Shown: one piece after another, positions 24,738-35,509 of the stretch | Layout of the letters: every line of letters starts with the position of its first letter | Position numbering within the stretch: position 1 is the first letter of the stretch | Assembly: GCF_012958305.1 (NCBI RefSeq) | Contig: NZ_JABBYO010000007.1 | Span: 351,373-415,372 of the forward strand | Reading direction: 5' to 3' | From: Tautonia rosea | GTDB lineage: Bacteria > Planctomycetota > Planctomycetia > Isosphaerales > Isosphaeraceae | Length of the DNA: 64,000 bases | Made by a program: the position numbers and the translations under genes | The notes under the pieces: generated by a model | Told to the model about the DNA's origin: nothing | Seen by the model: only the letters and a program-made list of their open reading frames with translations | Database searches by the model: none

Positions 24738-27242
24738 ATGATCTTCGACCTGATCGCACGACTGGTAATCCGTCGCGGCCTGCTTCTCGTACTGGGCTGG
24801 ATCGCCCTGGCGGTCGTGCTCAATCGCTATGCTCCGTCCTGGGACGAGGTCAGCCTCGACGACGACGTCCGGTTCTTCCCCGCCGGATCGCTCAGCGTCG
24901 AGGGACAGGCCTTGCTTGAGCGCGGCTTTCCCGAGGCAACCGAGTCGACCGCCGTTGTGGCCGTCGAACGGGCCGAGGGGCCTCTGACCGACGACGACCT
25001 GGCATTCATCGGCACCCTGGCCGATCGGCTCAAGGGCCTCATTGGCCCCGAGTTCGCCATCGCCACCGTGACCGACTTCCGCGACCGCTACATGGATTCG
25101 ATCCTCATTGGCGGGAATGGCGTCGATGGCGGCGGCCAGGCCGCCTTGACCCTCGTCGGGATCGAAGCGACCTACGCCAGCAAGCAGGCTCGGCTCACGG
25201 TCAACGCCATCGAGGAGGTCATCGACGACCTCGCCGGCGAGGTCCCCTCCGGAATCCGGCTCGCCCTGACCGGCTCGGCCGTCGTCGGCCACGACATGAA
25301 CGAGTCGTCAAACGCCAGCATCGACACGACGACGTATGCCACCATCGCCCTGGTCATCGCCATCTTACTTGCCGTCTATCGGTCACCCTTGCTGGCCCTG
25401 ATCCCCCTCGTGACGATCGCCCTCTCGGTCTTCATCTCGCTCAAGGGGTTGCCGACGCTCCGCTGGGTCCCTGGACTCGATTTCCAGGTCATCAACGTCA
25501 CGAAGGTCTTCGTCATCGTCGTCCTGTTCGGGGCCGGGACCGATTACTGCCTGTTCCTCATCGCCCGATACCGCGAGGAGCGCGCCCACGGCCACGACAT
25601 TCCCGAAGCCCTCGGCATTGCGATCCGGCAGGTCGGCGCCGCTCTGGTCGCCAGCGCCGGAACGGTGATCGTCGGCCTGGGGATGCTCTGGTTCTCCAGC
25701 TTCGCCAAGATCCAGTACAGCGGCCCGGCCATCGCCCTGAGCCTGGCGGTTGCGTTGGCGGCGGCCTTGACGCTCGCGCCGGTCTTGCTCAAGTGGTTCG
25801 GCCGGACGATCGACTGGCCCTTTGGGCCTCCTCCCATCATCCGTGCCGAGGTCGAGGCCGAAGCCGACCACCTTCCCGGCGGAATCCCCGATCAGGCCGA
25901 GGCCGCCCTACGAGGCCCCTGGGGACGGATCGCCAACCTCGTTGCCCATCGCCCGGCCTCCATTCTCGCCGTCAGTCTGCTGGCCCTGACGCCGCTCGCC
26001 CTCTACGGCACGACGGTCACGTCCAATTACGGGCAGCTCTCCGATCTTCCCAGTACCGCCCCCAGCAAGATCGGTGCTCGATTGATCCGAGACTATTTCC
26101 CGATCGGCGAACTCGGCCCGACCACCTTGCTCGTGCATGCCCCCGAACTCGATTTCCGGGACGATGAAGGCCGCCAGGCCCTCGCCGATCTCTCCGATCG
26201 CCTGGAATCGTTGCCCGAAGTTGCCCGCATCCGATCCCTGGCCCGGCCGCTCGGCGAGCCACTCGAAGAAACCATCCGTCTCTCGGCCGAGGAACAGGCC
26301 CTGCCCGGCTTCCTCCGCCGACCGATTGAACAAGCTCGAAGTGCCCTCATCGAACGGGGCTACCAGGCTGCCGAGCCCGTCTACGTGAGCACCCGCCCCA
26401 CCGATCCGGCCGACCTCGGCTCCATCGCCCGAATTGACATTCTCCTGTCCATTGACCCCTTCTCCGAAGACGGGATGAACGCCCTCAACGCCATTCAGCG
26501 CGAGGTCAACGCCCTGACGACCGCCGAGGCCGGGCCGCTCGCCGGGGCCGAGGTCGGCTACGCTGGCTCCACTCCCATGCTCTACGACCTTCGCTCGGCC
26601 ATCGGCAACGATCAGAAGCGGATGTACGTGCTGGTGACGCTCGGGGTCTATGCCATTCTCGTCCTGCTCCTTCGCCGTCCCGGCATCTGTCTCTACCTCA
26701 TTGCCACGGTCGTCCTCGGCTACCTCGCCACGCTCGGGCTGACCGACCTCGTCTTCCAGGCTCTGCACGAAGGCCCCGAACCCTGGCAAGGACTCGACTG
26801 GAAGGTCAGCTTCTTCCTGTTCGTGATCCTGGTGGCCGTCGGTGAAGATTACAACATCTTCCTCATGGCTCGCGTGCTGGAGGAAGAAGTCGGTCACGGA
26901 CCAATCGACGGCACCCGGCGCGCCGTCGCCGCCACGGGAGGCATCATCAGCTCGTGCGGCCTGATCATGGCCGGCACCTTCGGTTCCATGCTCACCGGCA
27001 AGCTGCTCGCACTCCGGGAACTGGGCTTCGCGCTCGCCGTTGGCGTCTTGCTCGATACCTTCATCGTCCGACCCATCCTCGTCCCCGCCTTCATCATCCT
27101 GCTGGAGCGGATTCGATCCCGGTTCTCGTCCGGCAAGCGCCGATCCCTCCCCTCCCACGAGGAACCCGCCCCAGCCGGTGGGGCTCCAGCGGTCCTTCGC
27201 GTGGATTACGGGATCGGTTCGCAGCAGACCCCCCGCCGTTGA
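24738..27242 (+). CDS. MMPL family transporter (RND superfamily)
   Basis: 834 residues, about 12 membrane segments in two homologous halves. Segment 1 is LLLVLGWIALAVVL near the start, then a large extracytoplasmic loop. Segments 2-6 follow in IALVIAILLAVY, LIPLVTIALSVFI, FVIVVLFGAGTDYCLFLIARYREE and LSLAVALAAALTLAPVLL; the motif GAGTDYCLFLIARYRE, repeated in the second half as VAVGEDYNIFLMARVLEE, is the MMPL proton-relay signature. These proteins export lipids or amphiphiles by proton-motive force from the inner membrane. The ATG at 24738 begins the amphipathic lead-in MIFDLIARLVIRRG; the frame is open from 24678. Cargo unknown. Confidence 0.9.
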   Translation: MIFDLIARLVIRRGLLLVLGWIALAVVLNRYAPSWDEVSLDDDVRFFPAGSLSVEGQALLERGFPEATESTAVVAVERAEGPLTDDDLAFIGTLADRLKGLIGPEFAIATVTDFRDRYMDSILIGGNGVDGGGQAALTLVGIEATYASKQARLTVNAIEEVIDDLAGEVPSGIRLALTGSAVVGHDMNESSNASIDTTTYATIALVIAILLAVYRSPLLALIPLVTIALSVFISLKGLPTLRWVPGLDFQVINVTKVFVIVVLFGAGTDYCLFLIARYREERAHGHDIPEALGIAIRQVGAALVASAGTVIVGLGMLWFSSFAKIQYSGPAIALSLAVALAAALTLAPVLLKWFGRTIDWPFGPPPIIRAEVEAEADHLPGGIPDQAEAALRGPWGRIANLVAHRPASILAVSLLALTPLALYGTTVTSNYGQLSDLPSTAPSKIGARLIRDYFPIGELGPTTLLVHAPELDFRDDEGRQALADLSDRLESLPEVARIRSLARPLGEPLEETIRLSAEEQALPGFLRRPIEQARSALIERGYQAAEPVYVSTRPTDPADLGSIARIDILLSIDPFSEDGMNALNAIQREVNALTTAEAGPLAGAEVGYAGSTPMLYDLRSAIGNDQKRMYVLVTLGVYAILVLLLRRPGICLYLIATVVLGYLATLGLTDLVFQALHEGPEPWQGLDWKVSFFLFVILVAVGEDYNIFLMARVLEEEVGHGPIDGTRRAVAATGGIISSCGLIMAGTFGSMLTGKLLALRELGFALAVGVLLDTFIVRPILVPAFIILLERIRSRFSSGKRRSLPSHEEPAPAGGAPAVLRVDYGIGSQQTPRR

Positions 27243-27394
27243 CCGGCCGGCCGGCCCGACTCCTCGATCCTCGGCGCAAGAATTGCTAGAGCCCTGACTG
27301 CTGGCTCGATGGTGTGCCGCGAAGCCCTGTCGGCGTTGCACCCTCTGCCTGCCGACGCTGCGGGTGAGTACACTTCGCTTCAAGCTTGAGCACA

Positions 27395-27433
27395 TTCCGA
27401 CACGTTCCAAGACGGTCGGAACCCGGTTTTTCC
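27395..27433 (+). promoter_or_regulatory. Leader hairpin followed by T-run upstream of glgX
   Basis: TTCCGAC (27395-27401) pairs with GTCGGAA (27415-27421) and is followed by CCCGG and a run of five T. It lies 25 bp before the glgX start. It could be a weak terminator of upstream transcription or an attenuator. Confidence 0.3.
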
Positions 27434-27458
27434 CCATCAACACGAACGGAACCCACCG

Positions 27459-29618
27459 ATGAGAGTTTGGCCGGGACAACCCTACCCCCTTGGTGCCACC
27501 TGGGACGGCACCGGAGTCAATTTCGCCCTCTTCTCCGAAAACGCGACCAAGGTTGAACTCTGTCTGTTCGACTCGGTCGACGCCGAGCGCGAATTCCTTC
27601 GGATTCCTCTGGCCGAGTGCACCGACCTGGTCTGGCATGCCTACCTTCCCGACCTGATGCCCGGACAACTCTACGGCTATCGGGTCCACGGACCCCACGA
27701 CCCGGCCAACGGACACCGCTTCAATCCGAACAAGCTGGTGCTCGACCCTTACGCCAAGCTCATCGGCCGCCGCTTGAAGTGGGACGACTCCCTTTTCGGC
27801 TATCCGATTGGCCAGGACGACCTCGCCTTCGATGATCGAGACAGTGCCCCGTTTGCCCCGCTGGCCCAGGTCATTGACTCCTCCTTCACCTGGGGAGACG
27901 ATCGCCCCCCCAAAACTCCCTGGCACAAGACCCTCTTTTACGAGGCGCACGTCAAGGGGCTGACCATGCGACATCCTGAGGTTCCCGAGCACATGCGAGG
28001 GACCTACCTCGGTGTCGCCACCGAACCGATCCTCCGCCACCTGACCGATCTGGGCGTTACCGCCATCGAACTCTTGCCCGTCCACCACCACGCCGACGAC
28101 CGTTATCTCGAAGACAAAGGACTGGTCAACTACTGGGGCTACAGCACCCTCTCCTTCTTCGCCCCCCACATCTCGTATGCCGGAGAACATCCCGCCCTCG
28201 ACGCCGTTCAACAGTTCAAGAGCATGGTCCGCGGCCTGCACTCGGCCGGGATCGAGGTCATCCTCGACGTCGTCTACAACCACACCGCCGAGGGGAATCA
28301 GAACGGCCCGACCCTCTCCTGGCGAGGCGTTGATAACGCCGCATACTACATGCTCTCGCCCGAGGACCCCCGCTACTACATGGACTTCACCGGCTGCGGC
28401 AACGTGCCCAACATGTCGCACCCCCGCGTCTTGCAGATGATCATGGATAGCCTCCGCTACTGGGTCATCGAGATGCATGTCGACGGCTTTCGGTTCGACC
28501 TGGCCAGCACCCTGGCCCGAGAGCTTTACGAGGTCAACCGCCTCGGCTCATTCTTCGACATCATCCACCAGGACCCGGTTCTCTCGCAGGTCAAGCTCAT
28601 CGCCGAACCCTGGGATGTCGGCCCCGGCGGCTACATGGTCGGCAACTTTCCCCCCGGTTGGGCCGAGTGGAACGGCATCTACCGCGACGAGATCCGCGAC
28701 TTCTGGCGCGGCCAGGAATGCACCGCCAACGAACTGGCCACCCGCCTCGCCGGCTCCAGCGACCTTTACCAGGACGACGGCCGCAAGCCCTACGCCAGCG
28801 TCAACTTCATCACTTGCCACGACGGCTTCTCCCTCCGCGACCTCGTCTCCTACAACGCGAAGCACAACGAGGCCAATCTCGAAGACAACCGCGACGGTGC
28901 CGATGATAATCGCTCCTGGAACTGCGGTGTCGAAGGTCCCACCGACGACCCCGAGATCAAGGCCCTCCGTGCTCAGCAAATGCGCAATTTCATCGCCACC
29001 CTGTTCTTCTCTCAGGGCGTTCCCATGATGCTCGCCGGCGACGAGATCATGCACACCCAGGGGGGCAACAACAACACCTACTGTCAGGATAGTGAAATCA
29101 GCTGGCTCGACTGGAACCTCGACGACGAGCGGCGCGAGTTCCTCGACTTCGTTCGCAAGGTCAGTCACATCTGGCGAGCGTTCCCGGTCTTCCAGCGCCG
29201 CAACTTCTTCAAGGGTCGGTCGATTCGCGGCAAAGACGTCAAGGACATCTCCTGGCTCGACCCCTCCGGGCAGGAAATGGGAGACGAAGCCTGGGAGGCC
29301 GGCTTCGTGCGCTGCATCGGCATGAGGCTCGCCGGCGACGCCATCGGCGAGGTCGACGAACGCGGCGAGCCGATCGTCAGCGAAACCGTCCTCACCCTGT
29401 TTAATGCCCACTGGGAACCAGTCCCCTTCATCCTTCCCGAACACCAGCCCGAACGAATCTGGGAAGTTCTCCTCGACACTGCCGACGCCGACCCCGCCTC
29501 CGAAACCTTCGAACAGGGCCATCCCTACGACCTCAAGGGCCGCTCCGTCGTCCTGCTCCGCCTCCGAAACCGCGACGAAACCCCCGCCGACTTCCTCGCT
29601 CCGTTGAATTCCGAGTAA
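27459..29618 (+). CDS. glgX: Glycogen debranching enzyme GlgX (isoamylase type)
   Basis: 719 residues, the usual size. N-terminal CBM48 domain ([31 protein letters not shown]). The GH13 catalytic barrel has [15 protein letters not shown]-type [18 protein letters not shown], the nucleophile in [12 protein letters not shown] (Asp about 346), the acid/base in [13 protein letters not shown] (Glu about 383) and the transition-state Asp in [18 protein letters not shown]. It hydrolyses alpha-1,6 branches of phosphorylase-trimmed glycogen. No glg neighbours are visible. A perfect 11-bp inverted repeat lies just after the stop. Confidence 0.95.
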   Translation: MRVWPGQPYPLGATWDGTGVNFALFSENATKVELCLFDSVDAEREFLRIPLAECTDLVWHAYLPDLMPGQLYGYRVHGPHDPANGHRFNPNKLVLDPYAKLIGRRLKWDDSLFGYPIGQDDLAFDDRDSAPFAPLAQVIDSSFTWGDDRPPKTPWHKTLFYEAHVKGLTMRHPEVPEHMRGTYLGVATEPILRHLTDLGVTAIELLPVHHHADDRYLEDKGLVNYWGYSTLSFFAPHISYAGEHPALDAVQQFKSMVRGLHSAGIEVILDVVYNHTAEGNQNGPTLSWRGVDNAAYYMLSPEDPRYYMDFTGCGNVPNMSHPRVLQMIMDSLRYWVIEMHVDGFRFDLASTLARELYEVNRLGSFFDIIHQDPVLSQVKLIAEPWDVGPGGYMVGNFPPGWAEWNGIYRDEIRDFWRGQECTANELATRLAGSSDLYQDDGRKPYASVNFITCHDGFSLRDLVSYNAKHNEANLEDNRDGADDNRSWNCGVEGPTDDPEIKALRAQQMRNFIATLFFSQGVPMMLAGDEIMHTQGGNNNTYCQDSEISWLDWNLDDERREFLDFVRKVSHIWRAFPVFQRRNFFKGRSIRGKDVKDISWLDPSGQEMGDEAWEAGFVRCIGMRLAGDAIGEVDERGEPIVSETVLTLFNAHWEPVPFILPEHQPERIWEVLLDTADADPASETFEQGHPYDLKGRSVVLLRLRNRDETPADFLAPLNSE

Positions 29619-29630
29619 CAAGCCGCTGAG

Positions 29631-29687
29631 GGCGACCTGGATCAGCCGGCGGGACCACGCGCCAGTGGCCTCGGCCTCCAGGTCGCC
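29631..29687 (+). terminator. Candidate terminator hairpin of glgX
   Basis: GGCGACCTGGA (29631-29641) pairs exactly with TCCAGGTCGCC (29677-29687), 12 bp after the glgX stop. The loop is 35 bases and contains further pairing. No T-run follows. Confidence 0.4.
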
Positions 29688-29885
29688 ACGCCTTCAGCCC
29701 CACCCCGAGCCGACAGCGACCCGGCCCCCTGGAATTCCCCTCTCCGTTCGTCCGTTCGTCGTTGGGAGCACCCTGGCAGGTTCGGTCAACTGTGATCTCA
29801 TTCATCGCTTTTTCAGGCACGATCGTGGCCAGTTGCCGCCTCGATCCCATTGGAATCGTCGAGAATCACCCCTCGAATACACAAA

Positions 29886-29949
29886 TACGATAATAATTCA
29901 GTTAAAATATAAAATTTATCACATAAATAATATAATATTCATTATCGTA
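29886..29949. repeat. AT-rich element bounded by 9-bp inverted repeats
   Basis: TACGATAAT (29886-29894) and ATTATCGTA (29941-29949) enclose 46 bases that are almost wholly A and T, with AAAATATAAAATTTATC and TAAATAATATAATATTC stretches. The surrounding sequence is strongly GC-rich. A further CGATAAT half-site follows at about 29959. It may be a protein-binding or DNA-unwinding site, a promoter UP-like tract, or a remnant of foreign DNA; sequence alone does not decide. Confidence 0.6.
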
Positions 29950-30716
29950 ACACTTGCCCGATAATAGATACTCTGAGGTTTCTTCGAGGCCGGTGGCCTC
30001 TCCGGCTGGACTGACGTCATGCAAAAGGCCGGGAGATTCCCTCCGTCTTCCACAAGGAGATCGTTCTGACGGTGAGTGTTGGCTCCGTTGAACTCAATGA
30101 CTCGTTCCGCTTGAACGCAATCGTCCTGCCCGAAAGCTGGCCTCGTCATCCGAGGCGTCGTTCATCACCGTCGTTGGGTGTCTGAATCCTCGCTCGTCGA
30201 CAGGCTGATTCGGACCCGGCGAGGCCGCGAACCGGCGACGGCCCGCGCTTCCTCGCTTGGTCGCGAGCACCTGCGCGCGGCGATCCGTGCAACCCTCATG
30301 ACCGTCGACGAGGGTCTGAATGCCCTGAATTCCTCGCGATGGGGCAGGGGGGCGGACAAGCCTCCCGAAAATCGCAGTATGACGCCTAAGAATGCTGGAT
30401 GGGTGCTTCGGCGTGGGATCGCTCGTCTGATCGGCTATGCCTCTGAGGGACGCAGGGTCGGGCAGCGACTGAGTGGGAAACTCCCGAAAAAACCGTCATG
30501 AGAGGGGGTGTGATGGCAAGGATCTCGCCATTCTGGCATCAAGGAGGTCGTTGATGCATCACGGTGTCCACTTGCCTAGAATTGCCGATTCGGTCTCTGG
30601 ACACGAGGCGCTGAGCTACGTTACTGTCGTGCCCGACTCGCCCGGGAGGAGCTTCCGAGCCGAGGTCGAACACATCTCTCTGAATTCCCCAGCAGGACAC
30701 ATCAGGAGCATCCCCG

Positions 30717-32015
30717 TTGTCACCCATGAAGTGTTGTCTCGCGATGGTTGTCTGTCTGACCTGGACAGCGTGCGAGGTCCGATCCGACGAGCCGATCCCG
30801 GTTGGCGCATGGTTCGACTACCACCCCGACCAGTACGTGGTGATCGACAGCGAGACTGGCCTTGCCTGGCCAGCGGGTGAGGCGTTGCTTCCGCCGCCTT
30901 ATGGGCAGATCTTGCTCAAGGGGAAGTTCCATTGGGTGACGACCACGGGCCTTCGCGACTTCGAGGCGACCAAATACGCCTCTGGCCATACGAACTGGCG
31001 GATACCGACCATCGCCGAACTCCGCACCGCCCGACAACACGGTCTGTACGAGGCCCTCGTGGAGGTCGCCAGGCTGGAAGGGTATCCCTACCCCATGCCT
31101 GTGGTACGCTTCGGCCTCTTCGGATCCTGGGCCAGCGATGTATCGAGCTCGAATCGGAGGGCGTGGGTCAATCTCCTCGGCCCGCTGCATCAAGAGGTCA
31201 GATGGTGGCCGACTCATTGGGGCTCCCGCCCCTACCTCCCCGTCCGAGAAACGGCACAGCCCACTCCCATCCTCTGGGCAGACGACATCCAGGAGGGGCA
31301 GCGCCCCTGGGGATTTAGCGGGTTGTTCACCCAGTACGATGGCAAGGCCGTCGAACCGGATGACGCCAACGGCGCGAACATCTCCAGGGTGCCGGACCCG
31401 GCCGGCGGCCCCGGCTTCGCAATGCGCCACTTCGCCGTCTTCGGGCCGAAGGTCGGCAGATCGCAGGCAGGCATCTGGAGCTTTAAGAATCCAGTCTTTG
31501 CGGAGCAAGCGAAAAGCGAAGAGGGGGTGTATATCGCCCAGGAGTGGTACTTCCCCGAGGCCCTCAGCGCGAACGGGCGTGGCACGCCATGGATCAGCCT
31601 CTGGGATTGGCATTCAGTCGGCCCGAACGGATCGAACCGATGGCATACTTCGCCCGGCATGTTCCTGACGAAGGATGGCTCGATGCGTTTCAATCTGAAA
31701 TGGCATTCCGGGTCTACTGGCAATCCGACCAGTGCACTCTCGACGATTCCTTTACCCGTCGGCAGGTGGTTCGATGTCGAGATGTACTACAAGTGGACCA
31801 CGGGGCCGACAACCATCAAGGTCTGGATTGATGGTGAGCTTGCCGTTGAGCAAACCGTTCCCTGGACGCGCCACCCTGATCACAACGTCGTGGAAACCTA
31901 CATGAAGTTCTATGGTGCGGCACCCTCGACCACGCCGTGGTCTCCAACTCCCAGCGTCCGGTACACCCGCAACGTTCGAATCGCGGCCGATAGGATCGGG
32001 CCCGGCGGGAATTAA
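30717..32015 (+). CDS. Exported two-domain protein: DUF1566-like head and concanavalin-like tail
   Basis: 432 residues. A TTG at 30717 is preferred because GGAG lies eight bases upstream; the in-frame ATG at 30726 is 17 bases away from it. Signal peptide MSPMKCCLAMVVCLTWTA. Residues about 35-170 contain YVVIDSETGLAWPAGE and HTNWRIPTIAELRTARQHG, the start and core of DUF1566-like/Lcl domains seen in surface proteins. Residues about 180-430 have WGFSGLFTQYDGKAVEP, YIAQEWYFPEAL, GSMRFNLKWHSGS and RWFDVEMYYKW...IKVWIDGELAVEQ, typical of a beta-jelly-roll polysaccharide-binding or lyase-like fold. It is probably a secreted carbohydrate-binding protein (inference). Confidence 0.65.
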   Translation: MSPMKCCLAMVVCLTWTACEVRSDEPIPVGAWFDYHPDQYVVIDSETGLAWPAGEALLPPPYGQILLKGKFHWVTTTGLRDFEATKYASGHTNWRIPTIAELRTARQHGLYEALVEVARLEGYPYPMPVVRFGLFGSWASDVSSSNRRAWVNLLGPLHQEVRWWPTHWGSRPYLPVRETAQPTPILWADDIQEGQRPWGFSGLFTQYDGKAVEPDDANGANISRVPDPAGGPGFAMRHFAVFGPKVGRSQAGIWSFKNPVFAEQAKSEEGVYIAQEWYFPEALSANGRGTPWISLWDWHSVGPNGSNRWHTSPGMFLTKDGSMRFNLKWHSGSTGNPTSALSTIPLPVGRWFDVEMYYKWTTGPTTIKVWIDGELAVEQTVPWTRHPDHNVVETYMKFYGAAPSTTPWSPTPSVRYTRNVRIAADRIGPGGN

Positions 32016-32103
32016 GCAGGCGTTCAGGGTTCCGACCGGTCACGAGCGACGGGCTCTCTGAAGACGCAGAGGTTTTCCTCGTCGAGACCCTCCGTGTTCA
32101 GCC

Positions 32104-32141
32104 CTCAAAAAAACGGGGTGGAGCGCAACTCCACCCCGTTT
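32104..32141 (-). terminator. Intrinsic terminator of clpC, shared with convergent gene
   Basis: A perfect 13-bp stem (AAACGGGGTGGAG at 32111-32123 with CTCCACCCCGTTT at 32129-32141, 5-base loop). On the minus strand it is followed by a run of seven T, a textbook intrinsic terminator for clpC, whose stop lies 36 bp before it. It may also stop the plus-strand lectin-like gene. Confidence 0.9.
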
Positions 32142-32176
32142 CGGTTTGGCACGGATCCCCAGGGCGTTGAGGGGAT

Positions 32177-34723
32177 TTACTCCGATCCGCCTTCATCTCC
32201 GCTCGGCTGACCTTCGCCTGAGGAGGCCGAGCCGGCACCGGCCAGTTCTTCCTCGCTCTTGGAGGTGGCCTCGAAGACGAGCTTGGGACCGTCTTCGGTA
32301 TCGCCGACGGTGACGGTCAGGGTGTCCTTGCCCTTGAACTCGCCCCGAAGGATCGACTCGGACATCGGGTCCTCGATCATGTTCTCGATCGCTCGGCGAA
32401 GCGGTCGGGCACCGTAATCAGGGTTAAAGCCCTTGTCGATGATGTAATCCTTCGACTCCTCGGTGAGGATGAGCCGCAAGCCCCGGTCGGCCAGGCGCTG
32501 GCGGACCTTCGTCAGCTCGATGTCGATGATGTGCTTCAGGTCCTCTCGCGTCAGGTTGTGGAAGACGATGATGTCGTCCAGACGGTTGAGGAACTCAGGG
32601 CGGAAGTACTTCTCGATGGCGACCTTCAGCCGCTCCTTCATTTCCTCGTAGTTGCTCGGGTCGTCCATGTTCCGACCGAAGCCGAGGACGTTCGACTGCG
32701 AGGTGGCCTCGACGCCCGCGTTCGTGGTCATGATGATGATCGTGTTCTTGAAGTCGACGACCCGGCCGACGTTGTCGGTCAGGCGGCCTTCTTCCATGAT
32801 CTGCAAGAGCATGTTGAACACATCGGGATGGGCCTTCTCGATTTCATCGAGCAGGACCACCGAGTACGGCCGCCGGCGGATCTTCTCCGTCAACTGGCCA
32901 CCCTCTTCATACCCGACATAGCCCGGAGGAGCACCGATCAATCGGCTGACGTTGTGCTTCTCCATGTACTCGGACATGTCGATCTGAATCAGCGCCTCAG
33001 CCTCGCCGAACATGAATTCGGCCAGACTCTTGGCCAGCAACGTTTTCCCGACGCCCGTCGGCCCGGCGAAGATGAAGCTGCCGATCGGCCGCTTCGGATC
33101 CTTCAAGCCGGCCCGGCTGCGGCGCACGGCCTGGCTGATCCGCTTGACCGCCTCGCGCTGGCTGATGACCTTCTTCTGCAGCTCCTCTTCCATCCGGACG
33201 AGGCGTTCGGTTTCCTCGGCCTCCAGGCGGGTGAGCGGCACGCCGGTCATCTTCGAGACGACCTCGGCGACGACTTCCTCGTCCACCGTGCCGTCCACTT
33301 CCTTGGCCTTTTCCCGCCATTCGCGGGTGATCGTTTCCTTCTTCTTCTTCAGCTTGTCGGCCTGGTCGCGCAGGGCCGCGGCCCGCTCGAAGTCCTGGTT
33401 GGCGACGGCCTCTTCCTTGTCCTGGTTCAGCCGTTCGATCTGCTCGTCCAGCTCTTTCAGGTCGGGCGGACGGGTCATCGCCTTCAGGCGGACGCGTGCC
33501 CCGGCCTCGTCGATCACGTCGATCGCCTTGTCCGGCAGGCAACGGCCGGAGATGTAGCGATCCGACATCTCGACGGCGGCTTCGAGCGCCTCGTCGGTGA
33601 TCTGCACCCGGTGGTGCGCCTCGTAGCGGTCGCGTAGGCCTCGGAGAATCTCCAGAGCCTCGCTCTTGCTCGGCGGGTTGACCACAACCATCTGGAAGCG
33701 ACGGTCAAGGGCCCCGTCCTTCTCGATGTACTTGCGGTACTCGTCGAGCGTCGTGGCGCCGATGCACTGCACCTCGCCTCGGGCCAGCGCCGGCTTCAAC
33801 ACGTTCGAGGCGTCGATCGCCCCTTCGGCCCCGCCGGCCCCGACGAGCGTGTGCAACTCGTCGATGAACAAAATCGTGTTCTTGGCCCGGCGGACCTCGT
33901 TCATAACGGCCTTGATCCGCTCCTCGAACTGGCCGCGATACTTCGTCCCGGCGACCATCATCGCCAGGTCGAGCACGACGATCCGACGGTCGCGGAGCAG
34001 TTCCGGCACGTTGGCGTCAACGATGAGCTGGGCCAGCCCTTCGACGATCGCCGTCTTGCCGACGCCGGCCTCGCCGAGCAGCACCGGGTTGTTTTTCTGG
34101 CGGCGCGAGAGGATCTGAACCACTCGCTCGATTTCATTCTGGCGGCCGATGACCGGGTCGAGCTTCCCTTGACGGGCCAGCTCGGTAAGGTCTCGCCCGA
34201 AGCTATCCAGAGCGGGAGTCTTCGACTTGCCGCCCTTGGCCGCGGCGCCGCCGCCACCGCGTTCTGCTTCGCCGCCTGCGTCCATCCCGTGACCGAGCAA
34301 GTTGAGTACCTCCTCGCGGACTTCCTCGAGCTTCAAGCCCAGGTTCATCAAGACCTGAGCGGCCACGCCCTCCTGCTCACGCAGCAGGCCAAGCAGCAAG
34401 TGCTCCGTCCCGACGTAGTTGTGATTGAGATTCCGGGCCTCTTCGATGGCGTATTCGATAACCTTCTTGGCACGGGGGGTCTGGGGAAGCTTCCCCATCG
34501 TGACCATGTCCGGACCGGATTGAACGATTTTCTCCACCTCGACCCGGATCTTCCTCAGGTCGACGTCGAGGTTCTTCAGCACATTGGCCGCGACCCCGCT
34601 GCCCTCCTTGACCAGGCCCAGCAGCACATGCTCAGTGCCGACGTACTCGTGGTTGAAGCGCTGGGCCTCCTGATTGGCCAGCTGCATCACCTTCCGAGCA
34701 CGGTCGGTGAAACGTTCGTACAT
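32177..34723 (-). CDS. clpC: ATP-dependent Clp protease ATP-binding subunit ClpC
   Basis: 848 residues. Two Clp-N repeats ([10 protein letters not shown] about 31 and [10 protein letters not shown] about 107), first AAA+ domain with Walker A GEAGVGKT (217-224), a middle domain with the UVR motif [27 protein letters not shown], second AAA+ domain with [16 protein letters not shown] and [13 protein letters not shown], and a VLGFGRN loop, the LGF tripeptide used to dock ClpP. These mark a protein unfoldase feeding ClpP. The start at 34723 begins the conserved [10 protein letters not shown]; the longer frame to 34786 does not fit. The C-terminal tail is acidic and low-complexity. ClpP is not in the window. 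Confidence 0.97.
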   Translation of the reverse strand: MYERFTDRARKVMQLANQEAQRFNHEYVGTEHVLLGLVKEGSGVAANVLKNLDVDLRKIRVEVEKIVQSGPDMVTMGKLPQTPRAKKVIEYAIEEARNLNHNYVGTEHLLLGLLREQEGVAAQVLMNLGLKLEEVREEVLNLLGHGMDAGGEAERGGGGAAAKGGKSKTPALDSFGRDLTELARQGKLDPVIGRQNEIERVVQILSRRQKNNPVLLGEAGVGKTAIVEGLAQLIVDANVPELLRDRRIVVLDLAMMVAGTKYRGQFEERIKAVMNEVRRAKNTILFIDELHTLVGAGGAEGAIDASNVLKPALARGEVQCIGATTLDEYRKYIEKDGALDRRFQMVVVNPPSKSEALEILRGLRDRYEAHHRVQITDEALEAAVEMSDRYISGRCLPDKAIDVIDEAGARVRLKAMTRPPDLKELDEQIERLNQDKEEAVANQDFERAAALRDQADKLKKKKETITREWREKAKEVDGTVDEEVVAEVVSKMTGVPLTRLEAEETERLVRMEEELQKKVISQREAVKRISQAVRRSRAGLKDPKRPIGSFIFAGPTGVGKTLLAKSLAEFMFGEAEALIQIDMSEYMEKHNVSRLIGAPPGYVGYEEGGQLTEKIRRRPYSVVLLDEIEKAHPDVFNMLLQIMEEGRLTDNVGRVVDFKNTIIIMTTNAGVEATSQSNVLGFGRNMDDPSNYEEMKERLKVAIEKYFRPEFLNRLDDIIVFHNLTREDLKHIIDIELTKVRQRLADRGLRLILTEESKDYIIDKGFNPDYGARPLRRAIENMIEDPMSESILRGEFKGKDTLTVTVGDTEDGPKLVFEATSKSEEELAGAGSASSGEGQPSGDEGGSE

Positions 34724-34984
34724 CAGCGATCGACTCCGACGGCTGTCCGGCCCGGCCGGGGCCGCACCGGTCCGGGGCATCCTCACGGGTGTTACGACGC
34801 GGTGCGACCGCTTGTTCTGCCAATCGGTTCGGACCGGCCCGCGGGACGCTTCCCGCGATCCGACAGTCGGCCCGAGGCCCCGCTCCGGTGCCGATGACTG
34901 TTCTTACTGCCAATTGTCGGCAGTCGTCCCCCGCTTTTCAACCTCTGCGGGGTGGATTCGGGCCGCTCCGGGGCCCTCCTCCGG

Positions 34985-35509
34985 TCATGACTCGTCCATC
35001 TGGTCCAGGGCTCGGCGGATTTCCCACCCCCATTTCGTACCCCCTTCCAGCTCCAAACACTGGCGAAACGCCCGCCGCGCCTCGTCCGGCTGATCAATCC
35101 GCACGAACAAGGTCCCCAGGTGCATGTACACGTCAGCGTCGGTTTCGTCCATCGTCAGAATTTGCTCGAACCGCCGCCTTGCGTCGTTCCAGCGCCCGCG
35201 GAGGTAATGTTCGGTCGCCTCACGGTACAACCGTTCGATCTCCGCCCGATACCGTTCCGGGTGGCATCGCCAGACCCACCAGAGCGTGTACGCCAGGCTC
35301 GCCAGCCAGGTGCCCACGGCCAGGGCGGTCACGAAGGTTGTCAGGGCTGGCGGTACCGCCTCGGTCCAGATCAGGTGCGTGACAATCGCCAGGTTTAACG
35401 TCCCGGCGAAGACGCTCGCCAGGATCAATCCCATGACCTCTTGCCCCGACCAGACCTGCGGCAAGCCCGGCCACAGGCTCAACGCCGCAATCCAGAACCG
35501 CCTGGGCAT
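34985..35509 (-). CDS. Membrane protein with TPR repeats
   Basis: 174 residues; GGAAGGAG stands eight bases before the ATG at 35509. Membrane segments at about 5-20 (FWIAALSLWPGLPQVWSG), 25-47 (VMGLILASVFAGTLNLAIVTHLI) and 55-77 (ALTTFVTALAVGTWLASLAYTLWWV), then a cytoplasmic part with two TPR units: EATEHYLRGRWNDARRRFEQILTMDETDADVYMHLGTLFVRIDQPDEARRAFRQCLEL. It may serve as an anchor for protein interactions. It lies 260 bp upstream of clpC on the same strand; a functional link is not shown. Confidence 0.75.
   Translation of the reverse strand: MPRRFWIAALSLWPGLPQVWSGQEVMGLILASVFAGTLNLAIVTHLIWTEAVPPALTTFVTALAVGTWLASLAYTLWWVWRCHPERYRAEIERLYREATEHYLRGRWNDARRRFEQILTMDETDADVYMHLGTLFVRIDQPDEARRAFRQCLELEGGTKWGWEIRRALDQMDES

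Larger units (their letters stand above)
29619..30716. other. 1.1 kb gap without a supported gene
   Basis: Between glgX and the lectin-like gene. It holds the candidate terminator at 29631-29687, the AT-rich element at 29886-29949, and short open frames (e.g. 30178-30501) without recognisable motifs. A small frame at 30553 has a perfect AAGGAGGTCGTTG-ATG start but runs into the next gene in another frame and shows no family features. Confidence 0.5.

Noticed and set aside
25908..28478. An 856-codon open frame on the minus strand
   Set aside because: It lies antisense to the MMPL and GlgX genes, both of which have full family motifs. It has no motif of its own and its Gly/Val/Glu-rich composition is typical of the complement of GC-rich genes.
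30178..30501. 107-codon frame in the gap after glgX
   Set aside because: No recognisable family, GTG start without ribosome-binding site, Arg-rich composition.
30553..30880. Small frame with a perfect AAGGAGGTCGTTG-ATG start
   Set aside because: No motif, and it overlaps the start of the lectin-like gene in another frame by about 160 bases. The site may be chance or a short leader peptide; not enough to call a gene.
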